Shown here: positions 29,153-38,074 of the stretch, in pieces
Numbering within the stretch: the first letter of the stretch is position 1
How the letters are laid out: every line of letters begins with the position of its first letter
DNA from: Candidatus Laterigemmans baculatus
GTDB lineage: Bacteria; Planctomycetota; Planctomycetia; Pirellulales; Pirellulaceae
Assembly (NCBI RefSeq): GCF_010367455.1
Contig: NZ_WRPR01000043.1
Location: 20,267-84,266 of the forward strand
Reading direction: 5' to 3'
DNA: 64,000 nt
The notes under the pieces: model-generated
The model's input: the letters and a program-made list of their open reading frames with translations, nothing else
What the model was told of the DNA's origin: nothing
Database searches by the model: none
Made by a program: the position numbers and the translations under genes

Positions 29153-31516
29153 ATGCCCATGAGTGCTGTTCCTTCCAAGCGTACCCGGGTCGAACGGGTC
29201 CAAGCCTTACCGTTGCCGCCGGGCCGCTTCCAGCAGCTCAGCGAGCAGTTCCGACATGCTGCGCTCTGGGGCCGCTTTGCCCTGGCCGGCTTGGCGGCGG
29301 TGATCATGCTGGTCGTCTGCCAGTGCTGGGAGCCGCCGTTCTCCTATCGCACCGGCTACGTCCCGCCGCGGGACATGATCGCCCGCGTGAACTTTCAGGT
29401 TCCCGACGAGACCAAGACGCGGATCCTGCAGGACCAGCGACGGCGCGAAACGATCGTCTACTACCGCAACCGCAGCCAATCGCTGAACCAGCTGCGGGAA
29501 GCGCTTCGGGACCAGCTGTTCCTGGTCCTCTCGGCGCCGAGCCTCGAACAGCTCAGCAGTGAAGGGCAGGACGCCTGGGGAGACTTCTTCATCGGCGACG
29601 AGACGGCTGGCCCAGACGATTCGGCGCTGGCTCGCTTCGCCGCGCTCAAGGCGACCTTTGCCGACGATCCGGAGCTGAAGCGGCTCGACGAAGCGGTCAA
29701 GCTGGCTCTGCTGCCGCACATCGAGCACGGGCTGCTGCTCAGCCTGAGCCACTCGATCGACGCCGGCAATCAGGCGGTGATCAATGTCTACGATGCAGGG
29801 CATCCCGATTTGGCGATCCCCGTCGAGATCGACAAAGTCCGGATCGCCACCGCGTCGATCGAATTGGTCGATCGGCTCAAACGCGAAGTGATCCAGCGTT
29901 TCGAACGCGAGGAAGCCCCGGTCGCCGCCGAGATGATCGCCGAGTGGTTGGCCGAGCGGCTGCCGGTGACGTTGACGTACGACCCGGAGCTGAGTGCGGC
30001 AGCCCGCGACGCGGCGGCCGAGAGCGTCGAGCCGGTGATGGTTCCCTTCACCGCGGGAGTGACCAGTCTCGCTCCGGCCGGGCGTCCGCTGCGAGCGGAG
30101 AAACTCGAACTGCTTCGCTACGAGTGGAATCAGCTCCGCGAGCGGCAGACGTGGACCGACCGGATGCTCCGCGTCGGGGCCTACTTCGGGATGATCACCG
30201 CGCTGTACATGCTGGTCGGCGGCTACATCTACTTCGTCGACGACCGACGGATGATCCTCGACCATCTGCAGCTGGCCCGCCTGCTGGGGCTGGCGACGAT
30301 CACCATCGCGCTGTGCCAATTCGCCTCCCGCGAACAGTGGCAGTCGGAGGTCGTGCCGTTGACGATGGCCGCGATCGTGGCCGCCATCGCCTACGGCCGT
30401 GAGCTGGCTTTGGTGCTGCTCTCGGCGCTCTGCCTGGCCACGACGCTGTTCGTCAGCCAGGACGTCAACGACTTGGTTTCGCTCTCGGCCGCGTCGCTCA
30501 GCTGTATCCTGTTCCTGGGCCGGATTCGCAGTCGTTCACGGCTGCTGTACGTGGGAATCGGAGCGGCGATCGTGACCGCGGCGACAGTGATCGGGATCGG
30601 GATCGTCACCGACCAGACGATGATGGATCAGCCGACCGGCGTCGCGCCGGAGGGCTTTTTTCACGCGCTTCCCTTCAGCACCGCGGTGAGCGGTCTGGTC
30701 TCCGAAGCGGTCTGGACCGCCGGCTTCGTCGTCGTCGCCTCGCTGGCAATGACCGGTCTGCTGCCGCTGGTCGAGAAATTGTTTGGCGTCCAGACCGACC
30801 TCAGCCTGCTCGAGCTGGGCGACGCCAGCCATCCGCTGCTGCGGCAGTTAGCCCAGCGAGCCCCCGGCACCTACAACCACTCGATCAACGTCGCCTCGAT
30901 CGCCGAAGCAGCCGCCGAACGGATCGGAGCCAACGGCTTGCTGGTCCGCGTGGGAGCGTACTTCCACGACATCGGCAAGATGTTCAAACCCGACTACTTC
31001 ATCGAAAACCAGGGACAGGGACCGAACCAGCACGATTCGCTACAGCCGGCAATGAGCACGCTGGTGATCATCGCGCACGTCAAAGACGGCGCGGACTTGG
31101 CCCGTTCGCACCACCTGCCGGCTCCGATCATCGACTTCATTCTCCAGCACCACGGGACGACGCTGGTCGAGTACTTCTACCACCAAGCGGCCCGCAAGAG
31201 CGAGCAGAATCCGAACGGCGAAGAAGTTTCGGACAAGGATTTCCGCTACCCCGGCCCGCGTCCCCAGACGCTCGAAGCGGCCGTCTTAATGCTCGCCGAC
31301 ACGGTCGAGAGCGCTGCCCGGGCGCTGGTCGACCCGACCCCTTCGCGAATCGCCAGCTTGGTCGACTCGATCGCGATGAAAAAATTGACCGACCGCCAAT
31401 TCGACGAATGTGGGCTGACGCTGCTACAGTTGGACGTTATCAAGCACAGCCTGGTTAAATCTCTGACCGCCATCTATCACGCACGTGTCAAATATCCCGG
31501 CCAACAATCGGCCTGA
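29153..31516 (+). CDS. PgpH-type 7TM HD-domain phosphodiesterase
   Basis: The 787-residue protein (ATG at 29153; a second ATG at 29159 is as likely) has one N-terminal membrane helix. A large extracytoplasmic helical region follows (about 60-350), then a block of membrane helices (about 350-560), and a cytoplasmic HD domain: YNHSINVASIAE, then VGAYFHDIGKM near residue 602. This is the architecture of 7TMR-HD proteins such as PgpH, which hydrolyse cyclic di-AMP. It sits inside the phoH-ybeY-CNNM run, as in many bacteria, and its 3' end overlaps ybeY by 32 bp. Cyclic di-AMP as substrate is family-based. Confidence 0.9.
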   Translation: MPMSAVPSKRTRVERVQALPLPPGRFQQLSEQFRHAALWGRFALAGLAAVIMLVVCQCWEPPFSYRTGYVPPRDMIARVNFQVPDETKTRILQDQRRRETIVYYRNRSQSLNQLREALRDQLFLVLSAPSLEQLSSEGQDAWGDFFIGDETAGPDDSALARFAALKATFADDPELKRLDEAVKLALLPHIEHGLLLSLSHSIDAGNQAVINVYDAGHPDLAIPVEIDKVRIATASIELVDRLKREVIQRFEREEAPVAAEMIAEWLAERLPVTLTYDPELSAAARDAAAESVEPVMVPFTAGVTSLAPAGRPLRAEKLELLRYEWNQLRERQTWTDRMLRVGAYFGMITALYMLVGGYIYFVDDRRMILDHLQLARLLGLATITIALCQFASREQWQSEVVPLTMAAIVAAIAYGRELALVLLSALCLATTLFVSQDVNDLVSLSAASLSCILFLGRIRSRSRLLYVGIGAAIVTAATVIGIGIVTDQTMMDQPTGVAPEGFFHALPFSTAVSGLVSEAVWTAGFVVVASLAMTGLLPLVEKLFGVQTDLSLLELGDASHPLLRQLAQRAPGTYNHSINVASIAEAAAERIGANGLLVRVGAYFHDIGKMFKPDYFIENQGQGPNQHDSLQPAMSTLVIIAHVKDGADLARSHHLPAPIIDFILQHHGTTLVEYFYHQAARKSEQNPNGEEVSDKDFRYPGPRPQTLEAAVLMLADTVESAARALVDPTPSRIASLVDSIAMKKLTDRQFDECGLTLLQLDVIKHSLVKSLTAIYHARVKYPGQQSA

Positions 31517-32237
31517 GCTCGCCTCAAGCCCGCGGCCCCACCCGAGCCCACGGCCCGCCGCCGCTCCTTCGCTGCAGATCGAAGTTCATTCGCATCTCGA
31601 CGGAGAAGCGGAGCCAGCTTCCCCCCAATCCAACTCCGGTTCGGACGACTCCGATTCGGGCGACCCCGAGCCTAGCGGCGCCGGTAGCTCTTGGCGGCTA
31701 CCGGCGATCCCGGCGGATACGCTCGAACTGCTTCGCACCGCGGCGGCGGCCGCCGCACTCGAGCGGGGCTTTCGCCAGGGATCGATCGAGATCGCCGTCG
31801 TGGACGATCCCCAGATCCACGAGCTCAACCGCCAGTTTCTCCAGCACGACTGGGAAACCGACGTGATCAGCTTTCCGTATGCGTGCGAAGGGGAGGTCCT
31901 CGAAGGCGAGTTGATCGTCAGCTGGGAGACCGCGTTGCGGCAGGCCGCCGGAACCAACTGGCCGGCGGCCACCGAACTGGCCCTGTACGTGATCCACGGC
32001 ACGCTGCATCTCGCCGGGATGGACGACCGAGAAGCGGAGGACCGCCGCCAGATGCGGATCGCCGAACAGCGCGTCCTGCAATCGCTCGGGCTCCCCGGAG
32101 CGGAGCGGTACGATGTCGACTCGGCGGAGCGGTACGATGTCGACTCGGCGGAGCGGTACGACGTCGACTCGGCGGAGCGGTACGATGTCGACTCAGCGGA
32201 GCGGGATGGCGTCGACTCAGCGGAGCGGTCGCCGTGA
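31485..32237 (+). CDS. ybeY: Endoribonuclease YbeY with repeat tail
   Basis: YbeY is a metal-dependent RNase for rRNA 3' processing and ribosome quality control. The core runs about 100-200: IEIAVVDDPQIHELNRQFL, WETDVISFPY and HGTLHLAGMDD. His171 and His175 are kept, but the usual third His of HGxLHLxGxDH is Asp181. At 250 residues it is much longer than the usual 150-170. A disordered N-terminal extension of about 75 residues overlaps the upstream gene, and the tail is four near-copies of AERYDVDS plus degenerate copies. The start is a GTG at 31485; a later start cannot be excluded. It ends in GTGA with the next gene. Confidence 0.88.
   Translation: MSNIPANNRPELASSPRPHPSPRPAAAPSLQIEVHSHLDGEAEPASPQSNSGSDDSDSGDPEPSGAGSSWRLPAIPADTLELLRTAAAAAALERGFRQGSIEIAVVDDPQIHELNRQFLQHDWETDVISFPYACEGEVLEGELIVSWETALRQAAGTNWPAATELALYVIHGTLHLAGMDDREAEDRRQMRIAEQRVLQSLGLPGAERYDVDSAERYDVDSAERYDVDSAERYDVDSAERDGVDSAERSP
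32099..32230 (+). repeat. 24-bp tandem repeat inside ybeY
   Basis: About five and a half copies of a 24-bp unit (GGAGCGGTACGATGTCGACT plus CGGC) run in frame to the ybeY stop. Copies differ by a few bases, and the last two carry larger changes (GGATGGC for TACGATG). The repeat also forms the upstream region of the next gene's GTG start. Confidence 0.9.
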
Positions 32238-33523
32238 CGCTCGAGACCCTGCTGCCCATATCCACCGTCGGTTTTGTCGCCGGAGCCGTCGGGGGACTCG
32301 GAACCGAGCTGTTGGACAACTTTGCCGGCCGCTCGCTGGAAGCCTACTGCCGGCTCAAGCATCGCCGCGAGCGGTACGGAGCGGTGCTCGATCACCAGCA
32401 CGACGCGATCCGGGGCGCCGAGTATTTGCGCGTGATTGGGAACGTGATTTTTCTTGCCTTTGGAACCGCCTCGCTGGTGGTCTGGCGAGGGACCGACTTT
32501 ACCTTGGCGACGCTGGTCCTGTGGGCGGTGATCTCCGGCGCCTCGATCATGCTCACGCACCTCTGGTTTCCCTCGGCGGTCACGCGGTTCGCCTCCTCGC
32601 AGCTGCTCTACCACACGTGGCCGTTCTGGCGTTCGCTGTCGATCGTGGCGGTTCCCTTGTCGGCCCCGGGCGAGATCCTTGAAATCCTTACCCGCCGGCT
32701 CGCCGGACAGGGAGACGAGGAGGAGGACGAAGAGGACATCCTGCACGACGAGATTCGCAAGAACCTGATGGCTGGCTCCCGCGAGGGCTACTTTGGGCAA
32801 GGCGTCCGCGAGATGATCCAGGGGGTGCTGGAGCTGCACGAGGACACGGTTGGGCACATCATGACGCCGCGGAGCGACGTCAACGCGATCCGTCTGGGGA
32901 TGCCGTGGCCCGAGGTGATGCGGTTTGTCGTCGAGGTCGGCCGGACGCGGCTGCCGGTCTACGACGAGACGCTCGACCGGATCGTGGGCATTCTGTACGT
33001 CAAGGATTTGCTGCCCGAAGTGATCGCTGGAACGCTTCCCGCGTGCCCCCTCGAGTCGCTGCTCCGCAAGGCCTGGTACGTTTCGACCGATCGTTCGGTC
33101 GAGTCGCTGCTCCGCGAGTTCCTCCACAGCCGCAGCCACATGGCGATCGTGCTCGACGAATTCCAGCAGACCGCCGGGGTGGTCACGATCGAAGACGCGC
33201 TTGAGGAGATCGTCGGAGAAATCGTCGACGAGTCGGACGACGAGGAGCAGATCGAGCTGAAGGTGCTCGACGACGATACGGCCGAAGCGGCGGGCCGCGT
33301 GATGATCGACGAGCTGAACGAACAGCTCGGCTGGGATCTGCCCGAGTCGGAGGAATACGAAACGGTCGCCGGATTCGTCCTGCATCACGCCGGGAGCATT
33401 CCGGTCGACGGCCAGGAGCTGACGGTCGGACCGCTGCGGATCGAGGTCTTGCGGGCCTCGAACCGGCAAATCGAACGACTCCGCCTGCACCGCCAAAATG
33501 GGCGGCCGGCCGAACCAAGTTGA
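32234..33523 (+). CDS. CNNM/CBS-domain membrane protein (CorC/HlyC, YbeX-like)
   Basis: This 429-residue protein starts at the GTG of the GTGA overlap. Residues about 1-150 are a CNNM-type membrane region with several helices. Two CBS domains follow (about 200-335, with TVGHIMTPRSDVNAIRL and FQQTAGVVTIEDALEEIVGEI). A C-terminal CorC_HlyC domain ends the protein (YETVAGFVLHHAGSIPVDGQEL). Such proteins are linked to magnesium/cobalt efflux, and the YbeX relative to ribosome function. Its place after phoH and ybeY supports the ybeX-like reading. An acidic stretch (EEEDEED) lies after the membrane region. Confidence 0.9.
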   Translation: MTLETLLPISTVGFVAGAVGGLGTELLDNFAGRSLEAYCRLKHRRERYGAVLDHQHDAIRGAEYLRVIGNVIFLAFGTASLVVWRGTDFTLATLVLWAVISGASIMLTHLWFPSAVTRFASSQLLYHTWPFWRSLSIVAVPLSAPGEILEILTRRLAGQGDEEEDEEDILHDEIRKNLMAGSREGYFGQGVREMIQGVLELHEDTVGHIMTPRSDVNAIRLGMPWPEVMRFVVEVGRTRLPVYDETLDRIVGILYVKDLLPEVIAGTLPACPLESLLRKAWYVSTDRSVESLLREFLHSRSHMAIVLDEFQQTAGVVTIEDALEEIVGEIVDESDDEEQIELKVLDDDTAEAAGRVMIDELNEQLGWDLPESEEYETVAGFVLHHAGSIPVDGQELTVGPLRIEVLRASNRQIERLRLHRQNGRPAEPS

Positions 33524-33532
33524 GCTGCCGAA

Positions 33533-33561
33533 TTGTCGACCGATAGCTCCCTCGGTACACT
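33533..33561 (+). promoter_or_regulatory. Candidate housekeeping promoter of gltA
   Basis: TTGTCG (33533-33538) and TACACT (33556-33561), each matching 4 of 6 consensus bases, are separated by exactly 17 bp and lie 51 bp before the gltA ATG. Confidence 0.5.
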
Positions 33562-33611
33562 GCGTGTCCAATCAGAACCCAATCAAAGACTGGCCTCATA
33601 GGGATATTCGG

Positions 33612-34931
33612 ATGAGCACGGCGACCAGCCGCACGGCAGAGCAAACCGATACCGCAAAACTCAGCATCGGTGACACTGTGCTCGAATTACCCGTGATCAC
33701 AGGCACGGAAAACGAAAGCGCCTTGGATATTTCCAAGCTGCGTGCCAAGACGGGGGTGATCACCCTCGACGAAGGATTCGTCAACACGGGCAGCACGACC
33801 AGCGCCATCACGTTCCTCAACGGCGAGGAAGGCATCCTCCGCTATCGCGGTTACCCGATCGAAACGATCGCCCAGAACTGCGACTTCATCGAGATGTCGT
33901 ACTTGCTGCTCTACGGCGAATTGCCGACCGCCTCGGAGCTGCGGACATTCCGCGAGGGAATCCGCCAACACACGATGATCCACGAGGAAATGAAGTCGTT
34001 CTACAACGGCTTTCCTCGCGACGCCCACCCGATGGCGATCCTCTCGAGCGTCGTCGGCGCCCTCTCGACCTTCTACCAAGACTCGCTCGATCCGAACGAT
34101 CCCGAGCAGGTCACGATCAGCATCTACCGGCTGCTGGCCAAACTGCCGACGATCGCCGCCTACAGCTACAAAAAGTCGATCGGCCAGCCGTTCATGTACC
34201 CGCGGAACGACCTCGACTACACGTCGAACTTCCTGCACTTGATGTTCGCCACGCCGGCCGGGCCTTACGAGATCGATCCCGATTTCGCCGAAGCGCTCAA
34301 CCTGCTCCTGATCGTGCACGCCGACCACGAACAGAACTGCAGCACCTCGACCGTGCGGATGGTCGGCAGCAGCGACGCGAACCTGTTCGCTTGCATCTCG
34401 GCCGGGATCAGCGCCCTCTGGGGACCGCTGCACGGCGGTGCCAACGAGGCCTGCGTCAACATGCTCCAGCAGATCGCTGACGACGGCGGCGATGTCGACA
34501 AGTACGTCAACATGGCCAAGGACAAGACGAACGGCTTCCGTTTGATGGGCTTTGGCCACCGGGTCTACAAGAACTACGACCCGCGAGCGTTGATCATCAA
34601 GAAAGCCTGCGACAAGCTGCTCGCCAAGCTGCAACTGGACGACCCGTTGTTCGAAGTCGCCCAGAAGCTCGAAGAGGTCGCCCTGCGGGATCCGTACTTC
34701 GTCGAGCGGAAGCTGTATCCGAACGTCGACTTCTACTCGGGCGTGATCTACCGAGCTCTGGGAATTCCCGTTCAGATGTTCACAGTGCTGTTCGCCATCG
34801 GACGGCTCCCCGGCTGGTTGGCCCACTGGGTCGAGATGCACAACTCGCCGAGCAAGCGGATCGGTCGCCCGCGGCAGATCTACGTCGGCCCGACCGAGCG
34901 GGAGTGGACCCCGATCGAATCGCGGTCGTAG
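33612..34931 (+). CDS. gltA: Citrate synthase
   Basis: This 439-residue type II-like citrate synthase condenses acetyl-CoA and oxaloacetate, the first step of the TCA cycle. The N-terminal domain (LELPVITGTENESALDISKLR, TSAITFLNGEEGILRYRGYPIE) is followed by catalytic blocks: LHGGANEA (first His), GFGHRVYKNYDPRA (second His) and NVDFYSG (catalytic Asp). The length and the N-terminal beta region match the hexameric bacterial type seen in proteobacteria. The ATG at 33612 is the natural start; the upstream frame is not family sequence. It stands alone between its promoter and a repeat-rich gap. Confidence 0.97.
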   Translation: MSTATSRTAEQTDTAKLSIGDTVLELPVITGTENESALDISKLRAKTGVITLDEGFVNTGSTTSAITFLNGEEGILRYRGYPIETIAQNCDFIEMSYLLLYGELPTASELRTFREGIRQHTMIHEEMKSFYNGFPRDAHPMAILSSVVGALSTFYQDSLDPNDPEQVTISIYRLLAKLPTIAAYSYKKSIGQPFMYPRNDLDYTSNFLHLMFATPAGPYEIDPDFAEALNLLLIVHADHEQNCSTSTVRMVGSSDANLFACISAGISALWGPLHGGANEACVNMLQQIADDGGDVDKYVNMAKDKTNGFRLMGFGHRVYKNYDPRALIIKKACDKLLAKLQLDDPLFEVAQKLEEVALRDPYFVERKLYPNVDFYSGVIYRALGIPVQMFTVLFAIGRLPGWLAHWVEMHNSPSKRIGRPRQIYVGPTEREWTPIESRS

Positions 34932-34975
34932 GGCGAGTAACTGGGCCGCTCGCGTCAGTCGAAAAACAGAACGAC

Positions 34976-35338
34976 ACCCTCCCCCCGGGAGGGTCGCGAG
35001 GAACGAGCGGGGAGGGGCCGGGAGACGTTCGCGTGATAAGTGCGTGCGACCCTTTTTCCTCAACGAATTGGCTTGTTTTCTAACGGCTCAATCGAGAGTT
35101 CGTGCCGAAACCCATTGCCCTCCCCGGGCCTAAGAGCCCGACCTTCCCGGGGGGAGGGTGATGTTTTGACGCGCCGTTTCTACTTCTGGCGACTTTTTCC
35201 TCCGGGCTTTCTACCATCCCAGCCCGACCCTCCCGCAAGCGGGAGGGTGATGTTTTGACGTGCCGTTTCTACTTCTGGCGACTTTTTCCTCCGGGCTTTT
35301 CACCGTCCCAGCCCGACCCTCCCGGGGGGAGGGTGATG
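34976..35338. repeat. CCCTCCC/GGGAGGG element with tandem duplication
   Basis: The 444-bp gap after gltA is almost all repeat. A first long element (34976-35160) matches the layout of the 26.8-kb copy. Two tandem units of about 89 bp follow (starting 35158 and 35247), each with TTTTGACG, CTACTTCTGGCGAC, TTTCCTCCGGG and a terminal CCCTCCC palindrome. Unit ends differ (CGCAAGCG against CGGGGGG). No gene is seen. Confidence 0.85.
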
Positions 35339-35375
35339 ACTCAGAGCCGTTTCTTAAACGACGGTCAAATCGCCC

Positions 35376-35885
35376 CTACGCCAAACCTTCGGGTTCATCG
35401 CTGTCGGACAAGTCGGCTTCGGTGATGATGTGGAAGCCCTTGCTGTTGAGCGTCTCGGTCGAGAGCTCGAGGTTGTCGACCATCAGGGCGACCGAGGGGA
35501 TACCGCCAGGCTGAGTCAGCAGCGGGTAAGCCTGGATGATGTTAACCTCGGCCTGCAGCAGCGCCGTGCAGACTCGCAGCAGCGGCTGAGGCCCGCCGGG
35601 AAGCTGGACGCCGATCAGGTCCGATTCGATGATCGCCAGCCCGGCTCGCTCCAAAATCTCGCGTCCCCGCTCGGGATCGCTGACCACGAACCGGACGAAC
35701 GCGCACTCGGCCGCATCATTGATCGACAGGGCGACGATGCGGATCCCCGTGCCTTCGAAGCGGCGGATCAACTCCAGCAGTTGTCCCACCCGGTTTTCCA
35801 GAAAAACGGTGAACTGGCGGATTCCCGCGTAATCGCGTCCCCGCATCGTGTCGAACGAAGTTCCCGCTCCCTCACCAACGCTCAT
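35376..35885 (-). CDS. Tandem ACT-domain protein
   Basis: This 169-residue protein has two ACT-like modules, about 22-88 (RQFTVFLENRVGQLLELIRRF) and about 94-160 (PLLRVCTALLQAEVNIIQAYPLL), and no catalytic domain. ACT modules bind amino acids or similar small ligands, and stand-alone tandem ACT proteins act as sensors or regulatory subunits. Its partner is not encoded next to it. The ATG at 35885 is preceded by GGAAAG. It is divergent from the thioesterase gene. It could resemble the regulatory subunit of acetolactate synthase, but the pattern is not close enough to say so. Confidence 0.8.
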   Translation of the reverse strand: MSVGEGAGTSFDTMRGRDYAGIRQFTVFLENRVGQLLELIRRFEGTGIRIVALSINDAAECAFVRFVVSDPERGREILERAGLAIIESDLIGVQLPGGPQPLLRVCTALLQAEVNIIQAYPLLTQPGGIPSVALMVDNLELSTETLNSKGFHIITEADLSDSDEPEGLA

Positions 35886-36044
35886 CGTAAATGCTTTCCA
35901 ATAATGCTACGGCCTAAAAAAATTTCGCCCCCTGTGGCGACTGGCTTCGCGTGAGAGCGCGGACAAGTGTAGGCTGCCTCCGCCCGATGGGTCAAACCAC
36001 CCCCCGCCGCTCTTCAATTCCTCTCTCGACGGTAACCGACGCCC

Positions 36045-36431
36045 ATGCACCGCTCGCACCGTTTGACGATCCGCGTCACCTACAGCGAAACCGATGGCCA
36101 GCGCCGAGTGCACCACGCCAATTATCTCAACTATTTCGAGCGGGGGCGGGTCGAACTCCTCCGCTCGCTCGGCCAAAGCTACAAAACGTTCGAAGACGAA
36201 GGGCTGATGCTGGTCGTCTCGGAGATGAACGTGCGGTACTTCCAGCCGGCCGAATTCGATGATCTGCTGGAGCTGGAAACGGCGGTCGAGTCGGCCCGCG
36301 GGGCGCGGATTCGCCACTCCTACCGGATCACCCGCGGCGAGGAGCTGATCGTCACCGCCCAGTCGACCATCGCCTGCGTCGGTTCCGACGGCCGAGTCAA
36401 ACGGCTGCCCGCCTCGCTGCAAGCGGGCTAG
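36045..36431 (+). CDS. Acyl-CoA thioesterase, 4HBT hotdog (YbgC/FadM-like)
   Basis: The 128-residue single hotdog domain would hydrolyse an acyl-CoA thioester. The N-terminal block RVTYSETDGQRRVHHANYLNYFERGRVELL corresponds to the family's Y-x-D-T-D-x-x-G-V-V-Y-H-x-N-Y. The catalytic Asp is kept (SETD), while the first Asp is Glu and the GVVY stretch is RRVH. The length is typical. It sits alone, so its acyl substrate is not indicated by neighbours. Confidence 0.85.
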   Translation: MHRSHRLTIRVTYSETDGQRRVHHANYLNYFERGRVELLRSLGQSYKTFEDEGLMLVVSEMNVRYFQPAEFDDLLELETAVESARGARIRHSYRITRGEELIVTAQSTIACVGSDGRVKRLPASLQAG

Positions 36432-36456
36432 TTTCCCACCCCAATCCGCACCGTGT

Positions 36457-37350
36457 TCAGTAATCCGCATCCTCGGGGGTCACTAGGCGGGCGGTCCGCT
36501 GCGACTCGCTCGCCTCGAGCTCTTCGGTCAGCCGCGCGCGGTATTCCATCATGCTGCTCGCCCCCTGGAAACCGACGACCGTCTCGTCCCAGTCGAGTTG
36601 ACGGCTGAGGACTCGCCCGGCGTCGATGTCGAATCGGATCGTGCCGTTGCTCAGCTGCTGAACCAACTGCGACTTGACCGCCTGATCCTCGATCGGGGTT
36701 AGCGGCTCGCTCCGTACGCTGATCGTGGCGACGCCGGTTTGGACTTTTTCGAGCGTGTACAGCTCGCGGATCTTGATGATCTTCTGGGTTCCCGCTTCGT
36801 TGCGGGCCCGAACTTCACGGGGAACGGCCCAGTTGTCGCCCACCTTCACACGGTTGGCAGGCAAGGGCATCGTCACGTCGCCCATCCCGAGGCTGCTCGA
36901 ACCGCCACTTCCTTCACTCCGTTCCTTGACCTGGCCTTGCGAGTTGATCAGGACCGAGCCGAGGGTTCGTCCGAGCCGCTCGGCGACTTGGCTGAACTGG
37001 ACCGGCGGAATGTCATCGCTGGTGCTGTCCCAGCGAATCTCTTCGGCGTCTCCGGCTTGCTGGCTCATCTCGACCGAGGCGACGCCGTGGTTGAAGCGGG
37101 TGTCTCCCTCGTCATTGACTTCGGTGATATCCCAGACTTTGACGCTGACCGTGCGGACTTGCGAGGTCTCCTCGGTATCCCCCATCCGCGTCTTGGTTTT
37201 GGCCATGTGCACGACGCGGTACCGCACCTGCTCGCCCTGCCGGAATTTGTACTGCAAAGCGTAGTCAGCTTCGGCGGCCGCGGTCAGGGGAGCCGCCCCT
37301 GCGGCACACAACATCCCCAGGGCGAGAGTCGTCATCGATCGTCGGAACAT
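36457..37350 (-). CDS. Secreted protein of unknown function, DUF6263-like
   Basis: This 297-residue exported protein has a signal peptide (MTTLALGMLCAAGAAPLTAAA). The body is rich in beta strands (YKFRQGEQVRYRVVH, ATISVRSEPL, GTIRFDIDAGRVLSRQLDW), a pattern I associate with DUF6263-type planctomycete secreted proteins, though this is not certain. There are no catalytic motifs. The ATG is preceded by GGAGG at 6 nt, a strong ribosome binding site. It may be a surface or periplasmic binding protein. Function unknown. Confidence 0.7.
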   Translation of the reverse strand: MFRRSMTTLALGMLCAAGAAPLTAAAEADYALQYKFRQGEQVRYRVVHMAKTKTRMGDTEETSQVRTVSVKVWDITEVNDEGDTRFNHGVASVEMSQQAGDAEEIRWDSTSDDIPPVQFSQVAERLGRTLGSVLINSQGQVKERSEGSGGSSSLGMGDVTMPLPANRVKVGDNWAVPREVRARNEAGTQKIIKIRELYTLEKVQTGVATISVRSEPLTPIEDQAVKSQLVQQLSNGTIRFDIDAGRVLSRQLDWDETVVGFQGASSMMEYRARLTEELEASESQRTARLVTPEDADY

Positions 37351-37454
37351 CGGTTGCCTCCATGCGAGCGGGAATCGGAACGAGCAGATTCGCAGGATGC
37401 GAATTCCCCCTCAATACCGATTTTTCCCGGATTTGGACGGTCCGCGGCGGCGGC

Positions 37455-37880
37455 TCAGGCGTTCCAGAGGCTGGCGATCTCGCGGGGCAGGTTGCTCCGC
37501 ACGTGGTGGATTTGGCCTTCGCTGCAGTGGCGCGAAAGCAGCCGGAAGACCGCTCGGGCCGCCTCCTCGGGGGCAAACGGCGTCGCGTTGTTCAGCTCTC
37601 CCTCGACCCGGTGCAGAAACGACCGTAGATCGCGCTCCGCGGTCGGATTGTGAGCCGGATTCCAGTTTTCGTAGTACAGCCCGCGGACCAGGAGGGGCAG
37701 TTGGCTGCCGAGGTCACAGGCCTCCTCGACCGTCAACCGGTCGCGGAGCGCGTGCAAGGCTCCGCGGAGCCCTTGGCAAGCTTGCTGCGGATCGGTTCCC
37801 AGCTCCTGGGCCAACTCCTCGAGCCACAGATTCGTCTTCTGAATCGACTTTTCGAATGTCGAGATCGTTGCGGTCGACAT
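37455..37880 (-). CDS. DUF2267 protein
   Basis: This 141-residue protein is all-helical, with the family pattern: an initial TTFEKSIQKTNLWLEEL-like stretch, then ALHALRDRLTVEEACDLGSQLPLLVRGLYYENW, and later FLHRVEGEL. DUF2267 proteins are small and often found near stress genes. Their role is not established. The ATG at 37880 has AAGGAG 8 nt upstream; an in-frame GTG/ATG-less extension above it is less likely. Confidence 0.88.
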   Translation of the reverse strand: MSTATISTFEKSIQKTNLWLEELAQELGTDPQQACQGLRGALHALRDRLTVEEACDLGSQLPLLVRGLYYENWNPAHNPTAERDLRSFLHRVEGELNNATPFAPEEAARAVFRLLSRHCSEGQIHHVRSNLPREIASLWNA

Positions 37881-38074
37881 CGCAGTGCTCCTTAACCTCG
37901 TCCCGCACACCCGTCCGAGGCGGCAAGCGAAGCAGGGATCGGTGGATCAAACCCGCCTGCCGTCGAGAATCACTCGGAAGCAGAACCCCCGCTCCGGAAA
38001 GCTTCCTCGACAGCGGCGACCACCCCGATAATGTGTGCAAAGTACACACCGCTGGCACCGCCCGCGGATAAATC

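Noticed and set aside
32099..32230. CRISPR-like array
   Set aside because: The units are contiguous without unique spacers, are in frame in ybeY, and no cas gene is near.
31586..33571. Long open frame antisense to ybeY and the CNNM gene
   Set aside because: Same artefact; it also carries a translated shadow of the ybeY minisatellite and no recognised motif.
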